This document shows positions 42,301 to 51,479 of a stretch of 64,000 bases of DNA, one piece after another. The position numbers were made by a program, and so were the translations under genes. Origin of the DNA: an uncultured Maribacter sp. (GTDB taxonomy: Bacteria > Bacteroidota > Bacteroidia > Flavobacteriales > Flavobacteriaceae); contig CANNFY010000001.1 in the NCBI GenBank assembly GCA_947504045.1, positions 558,001 through 622,000 on the forward strand. The letters run 5' to 3'. Positions within the stretch are counted from its first letter, which is position 1; every line of letters starts with the position of its first letter. The notes under the pieces were generated by a model, which saw only the letters and a list, made by a program, of their open reading frames with translations, made no database searches and was not told the DNA's origin.

Positions 42301-42723
42301 ATGTCATTTAAAGATTTATACGGTAATAGCGAACACAGAAGCAATTTAGCTCATTTTGCTGCTATGGCCACTTTAGCAGCGTCTGACGGCGTAATTTCTG
42401 AACAAGAAAAAACACTTTTAGACCGTTTTGCTAATAAACTTGATATTTCGGAAGAAGAATATAATGAGGTTATGAAACCTACAAATAAGTATCCTATTGA
42501 GCCTCCGGTAAATTCTGAAAAAAGATTAGAGCGCTTGTATGATTTGTTTAGAATAATCTTTTCTGATCATTTTATTGATAATGAAGAAATGGTTCTTTTA
42601 AAAAAGTATGCTATTGGCCTAGGGTATTCTTCGGATATTGCTAATAAGTTAATAGAACGTTCTATTGCAATTTTTAGTGGAAGAATAGATTTTGAAGATT
42701 ACCAGTATTTATTAAAAAATTAA
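42301..42723 (+). CDS. TerB-like protein
   Basis: 140 aa, all-helical. HFAAMATLAASDGVISEQEKTLLDRFANKL matches the TerB/DjlA-N fold with its acidic DG motif (ASDGVISEQE), repeated later as DHFIDNEEMVLL. The domain binds metal in tellurite-resistance proteins, but single-domain TerB-like proteins occur widely in flavobacteria without any ter operon. No other ter gene is nearby, so tellurite resistance should not be assumed. Confidence 0.87.
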   Translation: MSFKDLYGNSEHRSNLAHFAAMATLAASDGVISEQEKTLLDRFANKLDISEEEYNEVMKPTNKYPIEPPVNSEKRLERLYDLFRIIFSDHFIDNEEMVLLKKYAIGLGYSSDIANKLIERSIAIFSGRIDFEDYQYLLKN

Positions 42724-42763
42724 GTAAAAAATAGATTTTTACTTAATAGATATTTGTTAAAAT

Positions 42764-42802
42764 AAAAAAGCTCAACAGGAATATTTCTTGTTGAGCTTTT
42801 TT
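42764..42802. terminator. Bidirectional terminator between the TerB-like gene and fbp
   Basis: AAAAAAGCTCAACA and TGTTGAGCTTTTTT form a strong stem with A-run on one side and T-run on the other. It separates convergent genes ending at 42723 and 42808. Confidence 0.88.
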
Positions 42803-42807
42803 ATTAT

Positions 42808-43815
42808 TTAGGCATTTTTAGCCATAAATTCATGCAGTTTATTTACCATATTTTTACTACCGCAAAAGAAAGGTACCCTTTGGTGTAGTTCTGTTGGCTC
42901 TATATCTAAAATTCTTCTAAAACCATCGGTAGCAACACCGTTAGCTTGTTCTGCTAAATATGCCATAGGGTTACACTCATACAACAAACGTAGTTTGCCA
43001 TTTTCTGCAATACTACTTTTTGGATACATATAAATTCCTCCTTTAATCATGTTCCTATGAAAATCAGAAACTAAAGAACCAATATACCTAGAGGTATAAG
43101 GCCTGTCTCCTTCTTCTTTTTGGCAATATTTAATATAGTCTTTTACCCCTTGTAAAAAGTGCACATAATTACCTTCGTTTACAGAATATATTTTTCCATC
43201 CTCAGGAAATTCCATATTCGGGTGCGATAAATAAAATGTTCCTAATGCAGGGTTTAATGTAAAACCATTTACTCCAGCACCAGTACTATAAACTAACATT
43301 GTAGATGTGCCATAAACAACATAACCAGCTGCAACCTGCTCACTTCCTTTTTGTAAAAAATCTTTCATTTCTACAGGAGAACCTACTGGAGTTATTCTTC
43401 TGTATATAGAAAAAATAGTACCTACAGATACATTTACATCTATATTAGAAGATCCATCTAAAGGATCAATTAATACTACATATTTATTCTGGTTTCTATC
43501 ATCGCTACTATTAATAGATATAAAATCGTCTTCCTCCTCTGATGCTATACCGCAAACTATTTCTCTATTTTTAAGTGTTTGTATAAACTTATCATTAGCC
43601 ATAACATCTAATTTCTGTTGGTCTTCACCCTGAATATTAGTGTCGCCTGCTGCACCTAAAATATCTACTAATCCTGCTTTGTTTACTTCGTGGTTTACAA
43701 CCTTAGCAGCAAGCCTAATAGCATTTATAAGTTTGGAAAGCTCTCCGGATGAGTATTGAAAAGAGGATTGATTTTCAATAATAAATTCTCCTAGTGTTTT
43801 GTTTTTTTTTGGCAT
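42808..43815 (-). CDS. fbp: Fructose-1,6-bisphosphatase class I
   Basis: 335 aa. The metal and phosphate motif [20 protein letters not shown] is intact (DPLDGSSN), preceded by ASEEEDDFI with acidic metal ligands. Substrate-binding residues are seen in [17 protein letters not shown] and the active-site region [20 protein letters not shown]. It catalyses the committed step of gluconeogenesis. Monocistronic; flanked by the terminator downstream and a possible promoter (43842-43849). Confidence 0.97.
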   Translation of the reverse strand: MPKKNKTLGEFIIENQSSFQYSSGELSKLINAIRLAAKVVNHEVNKAGLVDILGAAGDTNIQGEDQQKLDVMANDKFIQTLKNREIVCGIASEEEDDFISINSSDDRNQNKYVVLIDPLDGSSNIDVNVSVGTIFSIYRRITPVGSPVEMKDFLQKGSEQVAAGYVVYGTSTMLVYSTGAGVNGFTLNPALGTFYLSHPNMEFPEDGKIYSVNEGNYVHFLQGVKDYIKYCQKEEGDRPYTSRYIGSLVSDFHRNMIKGGIYMYPKSSIAENGKLRLLYECNPMAYLAEQANGVATDGFRRILDIEPTELHQRVPFFCGSKNMVNKLHEFMAKNA

Positions 43816-43841
43816 TGTAATGATTGTGTTTATTTAGTTTA

Positions 43842-43849
43842 CAAATATC
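43842..43849 (-). promoter_or_regulatory. Possible -7 element of fbp
   Basis: GATATTTG on the minus strand matches TAnnTTTG at all but the first base and lies 27 nt before the fbp ATG. Confidence 0.4.
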
Positions 43850-43889
43850 GCATATTTTGTGAAACTATAACGTTTTCGGTTTTTTTTGA

Positions 43890-43920
43890 TTTTTAAATTT
43901 ATAACTATGTGTTATATTTG
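43890..43920 (+). promoter_or_regulatory. Promoter before the GNAT gene
   Basis: TATATTTG at 43913-43920 is a perfect -7 element; TTTT at 43890-43893 lies at a 19-nt spacer and matches TTTG in three positions. The leader to ATG 44005 would be about 78 nt. Confidence 0.55.
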
Positions 43921-44004
43921 TAACATGAATTTAATGCATACGCATAGTATATGGGTTAAACGCCCTTTTTAATTGCTAATTGTATTAAAAATAAAAAATA
44001 AAAA

Positions 44005-44487
44005 ATGAATTTTTCTATTAGAGATAGTAAAATAGTAGATATGCCTCAGGTATTAAATTTAATTAATGAGCTTGCTATTTATGAAAAAGAAGAAGATGCT
44101 GTTGAAGTAACTGTAGAACAATTAATAGCTGATGGTTTTGGAGAAAAGCCATTGTTTCATTGCTTTGTTGCAGAAAACGAAGCAAAAATTGTTGGCATGG
44201 CACTAGTTTACCCTAGATATTCGACTTGGAAAGGTCCTGTTTTACATTTAGAGGATTTAATTGTAACAAAGCAATACAGAGGCACAGGACTTGGGTCTGC
44301 CTTATTAACCTCTGTAGTTAAATATGGAAAAGAATTAGATGTAAAAAGAATTAGCTGGGAAGTTATAGATTGGAACGAATCTGCAATTGCCTTTTACGAA
44401 TCTAAAGGGGCTAACGTAATGAGAAACTGGGACGTTGTTCAATTAAACGAAGAAGGTATTCATAATTTTTTAAAAAATAATAACTAA
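44005..44487 (+). CDS. GNAT-family N-acetyltransferase
   Basis: 160 aa. The acetyl-CoA loop is in LEDLIVTKQYRGTGLGSALL (Q-x-x-G-x-G pattern as QYRGTGLG), followed by VVKYGKELDVKRISWEVIDWNESAIAFYESKGA, the end of the fold. It resembles the diamine/thialysine acetyltransferase group (SAT-like), with DMPQVLNLINELA at the N-terminus. Acetyl acceptor unknown. 36 nt before lysC, so likely cotranscribed. Confidence 0.9.
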   Translation: MNFSIRDSKIVDMPQVLNLINELAIYEKEEDAVEVTVEQLIADGFGEKPLFHCFVAENEAKIVGMALVYPRYSTWKGPVLHLEDLIVTKQYRGTGLGSALLTSVVKYGKELDVKRISWEVIDWNESAIAFYESKGANVMRNWDVVQLNEEGIHNFLKNNN

Positions 44488-44523
44488 AATATAGCCCTTT
44501 AATGGGTATTAAAAATAAGCTTA

Positions 44524-45774
44524 ATGAGAGTTTTTAAATTTGGAGGAGCATCTGTAAAAGATGCTAATGGAGTAAAAAATGTTGTAAAAGTATTACAAGA
44601 AGTAGGTTACAAAAATACCTTAGTAGTTGTTTCTGCTATGGGCAAAACCACTAATGGTATGGAGGCTATTGTTGGAGCCTATTTTAACGAAAAATCTAGT
44701 TTATCTTCTAAAATACAAGAAGTTATAGATTACCATTCTGTTATTTTACAAGACTTATTTCCGAATAAAGAACATGCTGTTTACTCTAGAGTAAAAATTT
44801 TATTTGATGAAGTACAAGGTTTTTTAGCTTGGAACAAATCTCCAAATTACAACTTTGTATATGATCAAGTTGTAGGCTATGGAGAGTTAATATCTACCAG
44901 TATTATAAGTGCCTATTTAAATGAAATTGGCATGGAAAACAATTGGCTAGATGTTCGTACCCTAATAAAAACCAATAATATATACAGAGACACCACAGTA
45001 AATTGGGACAAAACACAAGAACAAATTAACCAAGGTGTAAACAAAAAAATATTAAATATAACACAAGGTTTTCTAGGTAGTGATGATAACAACTTTACTA
45101 CAACCTTAGGTAGAGAAGGTTCCGATTATACTGCAGCAATATTAGCATATTGTTTAAATGCAGATTCTGTAACTATTTGGAAAGATGTTCCAGGAGTTTT
45201 AAATGCTGACCCTAGGTATTTTAAAGAAACCCAATTATTAAACAAAATATCGTACAAAGAAGCTATAGAACTTGCTTTTTACGGTGCTTCTGTAATACAC
45301 CCAAAAACACTACAACCTTTACAACGTAAAGAAATACCATTACATGTAAAATCTTTTATAAAACCAAAAGATAATGGAACCACAGTAGGTAAAGGAAACG
45401 GAATAGAACCTAAAGTGCCTTGTTTTATAGTTAAAAAAGACCAAGTTTTAATGAAACTATCTTCGTTAGATTTTTCTTTTATAGTAGAAGATAATATTAG
45501 CGAACTATTTAAGCTTTTTCATGAATATAAAATGAAAGTAGATTTAATACAAAACTCTGCCATTAGTTTTTCTGTATGTTTAGATAACAGATTTGGACGT
45601 TTAGAAGAGTTATTAAATATCTTAAAAAGACGTTTTAAAGTAGTACACCAAGAAGGGGTTTCTTTATACACTATTCGTCATTTTAATTCTGAAGCAATAG
45701 CTTCTTTACAAAATGGTAACGAAGTTCTATTAGAACAAAGAGCAAAAGAAACGGTACAACTTGTAGTAAAATAA
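44524..45774 (+). CDS. lysC: Aspartate kinase (monofunctional)
   Basis: 416 aa. Kinase motif MRVFKFGGASVKDA, then TTTLGREGSDYTAAIL and VPGVLNADPRYF, all diagnostic. The C-terminal ACT region (about 300-416; LMKLSSLDFSFIVEDNISEL) is shorter than in E. coli LysC. It phosphorylates aspartate at the head of the lysine/threonine/methionine pathways. A 16-bp hairpin follows at 45786-45826. It may be cotranscribed with the GNAT gene. Confidence 0.94.
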   Translation: MRVFKFGGASVKDANGVKNVVKVLQEVGYKNTLVVVSAMGKTTNGMEAIVGAYFNEKSSLSSKIQEVIDYHSVILQDLFPNKEHAVYSRVKILFDEVQGFLAWNKSPNYNFVYDQVVGYGELISTSIISAYLNEIGMENNWLDVRTLIKTNNIYRDTTVNWDKTQEQINQGVNKKILNITQGFLGSDDNNFTTTLGREGSDYTAAILAYCLNADSVTIWKDVPGVLNADPRYFKETQLLNKISYKEAIELAFYGASVIHPKTLQPLQRKEIPLHVKSFIKPKDNGTTVGKGNGIEPKVPCFIVKKDQVLMKLSSLDFSFIVEDNISELFKLFHEYKMKVDLIQNSAISFSVCLDNRFGRLEELLNILKRRFKVVHQEGVSLYTIRHFNSEAIASLQNGNEVLLEQRAKETVQLVVK

Positions 45775-45785
45775 AAAACTACACT

Positions 45786-45826
45786 ATATATTAAAAAACA
45801 GGAAGAAGAACTGTTTTTTAATATAT
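45786..45826 (+). terminator. Strong hairpin after lysC
   Basis: Arms 45786-45801 and 45811-45826 are perfectly complementary over 16 bp, ending in AAAAAACAG / CTGTTTTTT, with a 9-nt purine loop. It begins 12 nt after the lysC stop. The T-run lies in the 3' arm, so it could act as an attenuating terminator, or as an mRNA-stabilising structure before the acyltransferase gene at 45853. Confidence 0.7.
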
Positions 45827-45852
45827 TTATAGTTCCGAAATTATTAAAATCT

Positions 45853-47658
45853 ATGGGTTTAGTAACCGCTAAGGAAGTAGCTAAGGCTATTAATCTTGAT
45901 AAATATGGATTTCTAGGTACTTTCATTAGTTGGATACTAATGAAAGTTACTAGAATTTCTAGTATGAACAGGTGCTATAATAAATACAAACATTTAGAAG
46001 GCATTCCTTTTTTAGAAGCCATTTTAAAGCATTATGAAATAGATTTTGAAATACCTGAGGAAGATTTTAAACGATTACCAAAAGATGGTGCTTTTATAAC
46101 CATATCTAATCATCCTTTAGGTGGTATTGATGGTGCGCTACTTTTAAAACTTTTATTAGCGCATAAAAAAGATTTTAAAATTATTGCAAACTTTCTTTTG
46201 CATAGGTTAGAGCCTTTAAAACCTTATATTTTACCAGTAAATCCTTTTGAAAATCATAAAGATGCCAAAAGCAATGTTGCTGGTTTTAAAAATGCTATGC
46301 AACATTTAAAAAACGGACATCCGCTTGGCATTTTTCCTGCAGGTGAAGTTTCTACCTATAAAGATGGAAAATTAATTGTAGACAAACCATGGGAAGAACC
46401 CGCTTTAAAACTTATTAAAAAAGCCGAAGTACCTGTTGTTCCTATTTATTTTCATGCAAAAAACAGTAACCTTTTTTACCGTTTGTCCAAAATAAATGAC
46501 ATTTTTAGAACCGCTAAGTTACCCTCAGAAGTATATTCACAAAAAAATCGTCGTATAAAAGTACGCATAGGGCAACCCATTTCTGTAAAAACACAAAAAG
46601 AACAAACTACTTTAGAAGAGTTTACAGCGCTTTTAAGAAGAAAAACATACATTCTATCTAACGCCTATGAAAAAGAGCGCCTAATAGACCAAATACCAAG
46701 CACTCTTAAAATACCTAAAGCTCCTAAGAAAATTGCCTCTGCAATACCTGCTGAAGTAATGGAAGGAGAAATTAAAAAATTAAGAGAAAAAGAATGTAGG
46801 CTTTTAGAGAGTAAAAATTACGAGGTCTTTTTAGCGCAAGAAAAAGATATGCCCTTTATTTTAAAAGAAATTGGCAGACAAAGAGAAATAACTTTTAGAG
46901 CTATAGGGGAAGGTACTAACAAGGCTATAGATCTAGATATTTTTGATTCTTATTACTACCACCTTTTTCTTTGGGATAATACCGAAAAATGTATAGTAGG
47001 TGCGTATAGAATGGGAATGGGTTCTAAAATTTTTCCAAAACATGGTATAAATGGTTTTTATTTACAAGATTTATTTAGAGTAGAACCAGAGTTGTATGGA
47101 ATGATGGAGAACTCTATTGAAATGGGTAGAGCGTACATAATAAAAGAATACCAACAAAAACCTATGCCATTATTTTTATTATGGAAAGGAATTGTACATA
47201 CTACATTAAGACACCCTGAGCATAAATATTTAATTGGTGGTGTAAGCATTAGTAACCAGTTTTCAAATTTCTCAAAATCTTTAATGATCGAGTTTATGAA
47301 ATCTAATTACTGGGATCCGTATGTAGCACAATACATAAGACCTAAAAAAGAATTTAAAGTTAAACTTAAAGATGCTGACAAAGAGTTTGTTTTTGATGAA
47401 ACACAAGCCGATTTAAATAAGTTTGATAGACTGATTAATGAAGTAGAGCCTGGTAATTTAAGATTACCTGTACTTATAAAAAAATACATTAAACAAAATG
47501 CAAAAGTAATTGCATTTAATGTTGACCCACTTTTTAACAATTCTGTTGATGGCTTAATGTATATAAAAATTTCCGACTTACCAGAAAGCACTGTTAAACC
47601 TGTTATGGAAGAATTTCAGGCAGAAATAGAACGTAAGCTAACAGAAAACCCAGAATAA
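45853..47658 (+). CDS. OlsF-like bifunctional acyltransferase (PlsC domain plus GNAT-like domain)
   Basis: 601 aa. The N-terminal PlsC-like domain (about 60-290) has FITISNHPLGGIDGALL, where the usual HX4D box is HX5D (His87, Asp93), and GIFPAGEVS as the phosphate-binding block. The C-terminal part (about 320-520) is a GNAT-like hemolysin/OlsB-type N-acyltransferase (EKCIVGAYRMGMG, ENSIEMGRAYIIKEYQ). Such fusions (OlsF, also described in Flavobacterium) make aminolipids: the C-terminal part N-acylates an amino acid (ornithine or glycine) and the N-terminal part adds the second acyl chain. The amino acid here cannot be told from sequence. Confidence 0.88.
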   Translation: MGLVTAKEVAKAINLDKYGFLGTFISWILMKVTRISSMNRCYNKYKHLEGIPFLEAILKHYEIDFEIPEEDFKRLPKDGAFITISNHPLGGIDGALLLKLLLAHKKDFKIIANFLLHRLEPLKPYILPVNPFENHKDAKSNVAGFKNAMQHLKNGHPLGIFPAGEVSTYKDGKLIVDKPWEEPALKLIKKAEVPVVPIYFHAKNSNLFYRLSKINDIFRTAKLPSEVYSQKNRRIKVRIGQPISVKTQKEQTTLEEFTALLRRKTYILSNAYEKERLIDQIPSTLKIPKAPKKIASAIPAEVMEGEIKKLREKECRLLESKNYEVFLAQEKDMPFILKEIGRQREITFRAIGEGTNKAIDLDIFDSYYYHLFLWDNTEKCIVGAYRMGMGSKIFPKHGINGFYLQDLFRVEPELYGMMENSIEMGRAYIIKEYQQKPMPLFLLWKGIVHTTLRHPEHKYLIGGVSISNQFSNFSKSLMIEFMKSNYWDPYVAQYIRPKKEFKVKLKDADKEFVFDETQADLNKFDRLINEVEPGNLRLPVLIKKYIKQNAKVIAFNVDPLFNNSVDGLMYIKISDLPESTVKPVMEEFQAEIERKLTENPE

Positions 47659-47841
47659 TTAAAACCAATAGGTATATAAAATATTCAACCCTCTTCTTTA
47701 AAAAAAATATAACCACAAGTATATTTTTTAAATAATTGTAAATAAATACATTATAGTTAAAATTTTTAAACATATTTTCTATTTGCAATAGTATAAATTA
47801 CTATCATAAAATACTTTAGAAAATACATACCTTTTAGTATA

Positions 47842-49206
47842 TTACTTAGCAAAAAACCTATTTACAGCTCTTAATAGTAGTCTTGCTCTATGCAAATTAG
47901 ATTTTTTAATATGACTGTACGACCTGTCTAAATAATATTGCACACTTGCATTATTTGCAAATTGTTTTCTGGCATTATAAAGATCTAATGCAGTTTGTAA
48001 ATCTTCTGGAACATAAGAAACTCCAGTATATTCTTGAAGCAATTGTACGTTTAAAAAACCATATTCATCTGTAGGTTCTAGCATTGTTCCTTCTCCAAAA
48101 TCATTCCATGTTACTAATTGGATAAAATCCGCAGCTTCATGGTGGGAATAATTTAGTGTTTCTACAAAAGTAGTACCATCTGCATGATTAATATTCCAGT
48201 TATGATGTAAACCCCAACCTCCATTTTCATAAAAACTATTAAAACCAGGATAACTACTACCAACCGTAACTAAATTATTAGTCAAATACGTAGAATAATA
48301 ATAATCATGAGCTAAAAGGTGATCACTTGCAACCCATAAAAACTCTCCAGAAGCGCTATTACCAACCATATTTTGAGCAGCCCAAAGTGTTAAAAAATAA
48401 GGTTCTTGATCTTGATTAAAAACAGAAAAAATAGAATCCCAATCAGATGTTGTAGTAATTGTACCAGGACCAAAAACAAATAGCAATTCTTTATTATTAT
48501 GTTTAAGAAAATTAGTCTTACCAAAATAGGTGTCTTTTATATATTCAAAATCCATTTTAGCCGCATCTACAACACTAGAAGAAAGACCAGAATTATAAAT
48601 ATCTTGTGCTACTCTATCTTCATACATAATAGAAAATTCCATACCTAAATCGTCTATTCTATTCATAAAAGATTCTGTAGATTCTTTTATTAGTTGATAA
48701 TCGTATACATTTTTACTACCATACCAATCAAAAATAACACCATCTATGCCAGATAATTTCATCATTAAAAAATGATATTCTTGCAAATCTGGGTCGTTAG
48801 AAGAATAAGGCCCAATAATAGGATAATAAAAAGAGGCTATCTCTCTCTTACCATCAGCATCAATAATATTTGGGTTTTTGTTGGCCATAGTCCAATGTTG
48901 TCCCCAATAACCATCATAATCAAGACTTTGAAACCATGGCATATAATGCGCGTAAACTTTTTTAGGATTATCTTTTACAACGTCCATACCAGAAACATCT
49001 ACAATTCTTCCTGCTAGAATAGCTTCTTTAAACACATCTTCTTCATCTAAAATTGAAAGTAATAACGAGTCGGAAACTATAGTGTCTGTTTCTACATTAT
49101 ACACATTATTAGTAGCATTAGTAGACTGTATATTATCTTTCTCGCAAGAAAAAACAACAACTAACAATCCTAATAAGATTAAAACTATCTTCTTATTATA
49201 AAACAT
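47842..49206 (-). CDS. GH71/GH99-like glycoside hydrolase family lipoprotein
   Basis: 454 aa from ATG 49206, which sits directly before a lipoprotein signal (GLLVVVFSC, Cys at residue 20); the frame to 49239 adds an unlikely leader. The catalytic domain begins with KVYAHYMPWFQSLDYDGYWG and includes ASFYYPIIGPYSSNDPD, GVIFDWYGSKN and LVTWNDFGEGTMLEPT, typical of the GH71/99-like fold (alpha-mannan or alpha-glucan enzymes). No susCD pair is nearby, so it is not part of a standard polysaccharide locus. Substrate not assigned. Confidence 0.83.
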   Translation of the reverse strand: MFYNKKIVLILLGLLVVVFSCEKDNIQSTNATNNVYNVETDTIVSDSLLLSILDEEDVFKEAILAGRIVDVSGMDVVKDNPKKVYAHYMPWFQSLDYDGYWGQHWTMANKNPNIIDADGKREIASFYYPIIGPYSSNDPDLQEYHFLMMKLSGIDGVIFDWYGSKNVYDYQLIKESTESFMNRIDDLGMEFSIMYEDRVAQDIYNSGLSSSVVDAAKMDFEYIKDTYFGKTNFLKHNNKELLFVFGPGTITTTSDWDSIFSVFNQDQEPYFLTLWAAQNMVGNSASGEFLWVASDHLLAHDYYYSTYLTNNLVTVGSSYPGFNSFYENGGWGLHHNWNINHADGTTFVETLNYSHHEAADFIQLVTWNDFGEGTMLEPTDEYGFLNVQLLQEYTGVSYVPEDLQTALDLYNARKQFANNASVQYYLDRSYSHIKKSNLHRARLLLRAVNRFFAK

Positions 49207-49347
49207 ATAATTAAAATTTAATTTAACTTGAAGGTGCAAAACAAATATTATAAGTTTTTTCTTACTAAAATTAAAATTAACAAAATTTTAACATATGTAA
49301 CCACATCCAAATCAACACATTAAACCTATTTTTTAACAAATTAAAAA

Positions 49348-49920
49348 ATGCAGCAACCTTTTATTATTGATAAAACATACACAAAAGAAAAATTTAATTT
49401 AAATAAATTAAATAGAGCAGAATATGAAAATTGCCATTTTATAGAATGTAATTTTGAAAATGGCATGTTAGATAATCAGAACTTTATGGAGTGTACTTTT
49501 GTAGACTGCAATTTAAGTTCTACAACTATTACAAATACAATTTTTAAAGAAGTAGAATTTAAAAATTGTAAAATGTTAGGTCTAAAATTTGAAACCTGTA
49601 ATACTTTTTTAATTAATATCTTATTTATTAATTGTAACCTAAATTTTTCATCGTTTTACGGACTTACATTAAAACAACAAAAATTTACAGACTGTAGCTT
49701 AAAAGAGGTAGAATTTGCAAATACAAACTTAAACCAAGCAAAGTTTGAAAATTGCGATTTAAAAAACGCTAATTTTGAAAGAACAAACCTAGAGAAAAGT
49801 AATTTTATTACATCTTATAATTTTATAATTAACCCAGAAAGAAATAAAATTAAAAAGGCTAAGTTTTCTAAAGAAAATATAAAAGGTTTATTATATGCTT
49901 ATGATATTACTATTGAATAA
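49348..49920 (+). CDS. Pentapeptide-repeat protein
   Basis: 190 aa, nearly all made of five-residue repeats of the A(D/N)LxX type: CHFIECNFEN, CTFVDCNLSS, VEFKNCKMLG, KFENCDLKNANFERTNLEKSNF. This makes a right-handed quadrilateral beta-helix. Qnr and MfpA proteins that protect gyrase share this fold, and Qnr-like proteins of about 200 aa are chromosomal in many marine bacteria, but the repeats alone do not prove gyrase binding. A short C-terminal tail (LLYAYDITIE) follows. Confidence 0.9.
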   Translation: MQQPFIIDKTYTKEKFNLNKLNRAEYENCHFIECNFENGMLDNQNFMECTFVDCNLSSTTITNTIFKEVEFKNCKMLGLKFETCNTFLINILFINCNLNFSSFYGLTLKQQKFTDCSLKEVEFANTNLNQAKFENCDLKNANFERTNLEKSNFITSYNFIINPERNKIKKAKFSKENIKGLLYAYDITIE

Positions 49921-49980
49921 GCTAAAAAACTACCTATAAAACTTTATTGTATCTTGTAATATATCTAAAGGGTTTTTAAA

Positions 49981-50472
49981 ATGAAATATTCTTATTTACT
50001 TATATTCTTTTTTTCGCTTAGCGGATTTTGTCAAAAAACAAAACAATTAACAGAAGGGCAAAAATCTCCAAAAGCAAGCTTAGAAAGTGTTTCTTGGATA
50101 GCTGGGCATTGGAAAGGTGAAGCCTTTGGTGGTATTACAGAAGAAATATGGAGTCCGCCATTAGGTAACTCTATGATGTTTGTTTTTAAATTAGTGGCAG
50201 AAGGTAAAATTCAATTTTACGAAATAGGCCATATTCAAGAAAATAAAGAAACACTTATTTTACAACTAAAACATTTTGATGGTAACTTAAAAGGTTGGGA
50301 AAACAAAGAGGAAACTGTAAATTTTAAGTTGGTTAAGATTGAAAAGAACATTGTATATTTTGAAGGGTTTACTATAGAAAGAATAAATGACTCCGAAATT
50401 AATTTATATGTTCTTATTAAAAATGAAGACGGCACAAAAAAAGAAGAGAAATTTAATTACAAAAGAGTGTAG
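49981..50472 (+). CDS. DUF6265-like exported protein
   Basis: 163 aa with a signal peptide (cleavage near GFC-Q, residue 18). The mature part begins VSWIAGHWKGEAFGGITEEI and WSPPLGNSMMFVFKLV, characteristic of DUF6265, predicted to be a beta-barrel of calycin type that may bind a small lipid. It is 60 nt after the pentapeptide gene and 3 nt before the zinc-ribbon gene. Confidence 0.83.
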   Translation: MKYSYLLIFFFSLSGFCQKTKQLTEGQKSPKASLESVSWIAGHWKGEAFGGITEEIWSPPLGNSMMFVFKLVAEGKIQFYEIGHIQENKETLILQLKHFDGNLKGWENKEETVNFKLVKIEKNIVYFEGFTIERINDSEINLYVLIKNEDGTKKEEKFNYKRV

Positions 50473-50475
50473 TTA

Positions 50476-50826
50476 ATGAAAAAAGAATGTTTAGAATGTA
50501 CTACAGAAATACATGGTAGAATAGATAAAAAGTTCTGTTCTGACTATTGTAGAAATGCCTATAATAATAAAGTAAATAAAGACAGTAAAAATTTAATTAG
50601 AAATATTAATAATAGACTGCGCAAAAATTATAGAATACTAGATAGTTTTTCTTTAAAAGACGGAAAAACAAATACCACTAGAACAAAGTTATTAGATAAA
50701 GGCTTTGATTTTGATTTTATTACTAACCTATATACCACAAAAAAAGGCACCACCTATTTCTTTGTATATGATTTAGGATACCTGCCTTTAGATAATGATT
50801 ATTATATGATTGTTAAAAGAGAGTAA
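50476..50826 (+). CDS. Small zinc-ribbon (MYM/DUF2116-like) protein
   Basis: 116 aa. The N-terminal CLECTTEIHGRIDKKFCSDYCRNAYNN has a C-x2-C...C-x3-C zinc site, common to small FCS/MYM-type ribbons. The rest is Lys/Asn-rich with a beta segment GTTYFFVYDLGYLPLDNDYYMIV. Function unknown; possible nucleic-acid binding. It starts 3 nt after the DUF6265 gene and converges with the CBS gene. Confidence 0.82.
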   Translation: MKKECLECTTEIHGRIDKKFCSDYCRNAYNNKVNKDSKNLIRNINNRLRKNYRILDSFSLKDGKTNTTRTKLLDKGFDFDFITNLYTTKKGTTYFFVYDLGYLPLDNDYYMIVKRE

Positions 50827-50831
50827 AAGAA

Positions 50832-51296
50832 TTACTTATAATTTTGCCCACTTAACTTAAGTGCTGCAACAACAATATCTTTTCTACTAATTTGACCAAC
50901 AAGAATACCATTTTTCATTACCGGTAATCTTCGTCTATTACTATTATAAAAAATACCAGCAGCATCAAAAATACTAATATTGTAATCTATAGTTTCTACG
51001 TTTTTAGTCATAAATTTTTCAACTCTTTTATCTAATATTGGTTGATTAAAATAACGGCTTTCAGAAATTTGTTTCATGCAATCCGCCTCAGAAATAATAC
51101 CAACAAGAAACCCATTAGAATCTATTACTGGACCACCAGAAATATGATTTTTAGCAAAAAGTTCCATTACTTCTAAAATAGATTGTTCAGGACTAAACGT
51201 AAGAAGTTTTTTAGTCATATAATCCTCTACCAAAAAAGGAGCGTCAAAATCTTTTTTTATCGTTTTTCTTACTCCTTGAAAACTCTTAATTCCCAT
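50832..51296 (-). CDS. CBS-domain protein
   Basis: 154 aa, two CBS domains: VEDYMTKKLLTFSPEQSILE through GPVIDSNGFLVGIISEADC and VEKFMTKNVETIDYNISIFD through RRLPVMKNGILVGQISRKDI. CBS pairs bind adenine nucleotides and act as energy or redox sensors. No partner enzyme is fused; partner unknown. Confidence 0.93.
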   Translation of the reverse strand: MGIKSFQGVRKTIKKDFDAPFLVEDYMTKKLLTFSPEQSILEVMELFAKNHISGGPVIDSNGFLVGIISEADCMKQISESRYFNQPILDKRVEKFMTKNVETIDYNISIFDAAGIFYNSNRRRLPVMKNGILVGQISRKDIVVAALKLSGQNYK

Positions 51297-51427
51297 ACAC
51301 GTTATTTTTAGGTTGATTAATGAAGATAGGAAATAAATACGAATAAATCAATAAAAATGTGAAAATTAAATGCTATTCACATAAAAACAAGCATAAAAAA
51401 AGAAAATTAACAATGTTTACTTAAACG

Positions 51428-51458
51428 TTTAAAAGCTGTATAATACCCCCTATCTTTA
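51428..51458 (+). promoter_or_regulatory. Probable promoter of the SDR gene, overlapped by a palindrome
   Basis: TTTA (51428-51431), 19-nt spacer, TATCTTTA (51451-51458), each one base from consensus. A perfect 12-bp palindrome TTAAACGTTTAA at 51421-51432 covers the -33 element and could be a repressor or activator site. The leader to ATG 51480 is about 15 nt. Confidence 0.5.
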
Positions 51459-51479
51459 CTGTAAACATTACTAAACTTA

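Noticed and set aside
42301-42723. Tellurite resistance determinant
   Set aside because: Only a TerB-like domain is present; no terC, terD or terZ genes are nearby.
47603-47788. 61-aa minus-strand hydrophobic frame after the OlsF-like gene
   Set aside because: It overlaps the 3' end of the OlsF-like gene and looks like translation of AT-rich DNA; no promoter or family was seen.
49348-49920. Quinolone resistance (Qnr) gene
   Set aside because: The pentapeptide fold alone is not proof, and I cannot confirm the loop positions that define Qnr proteins.
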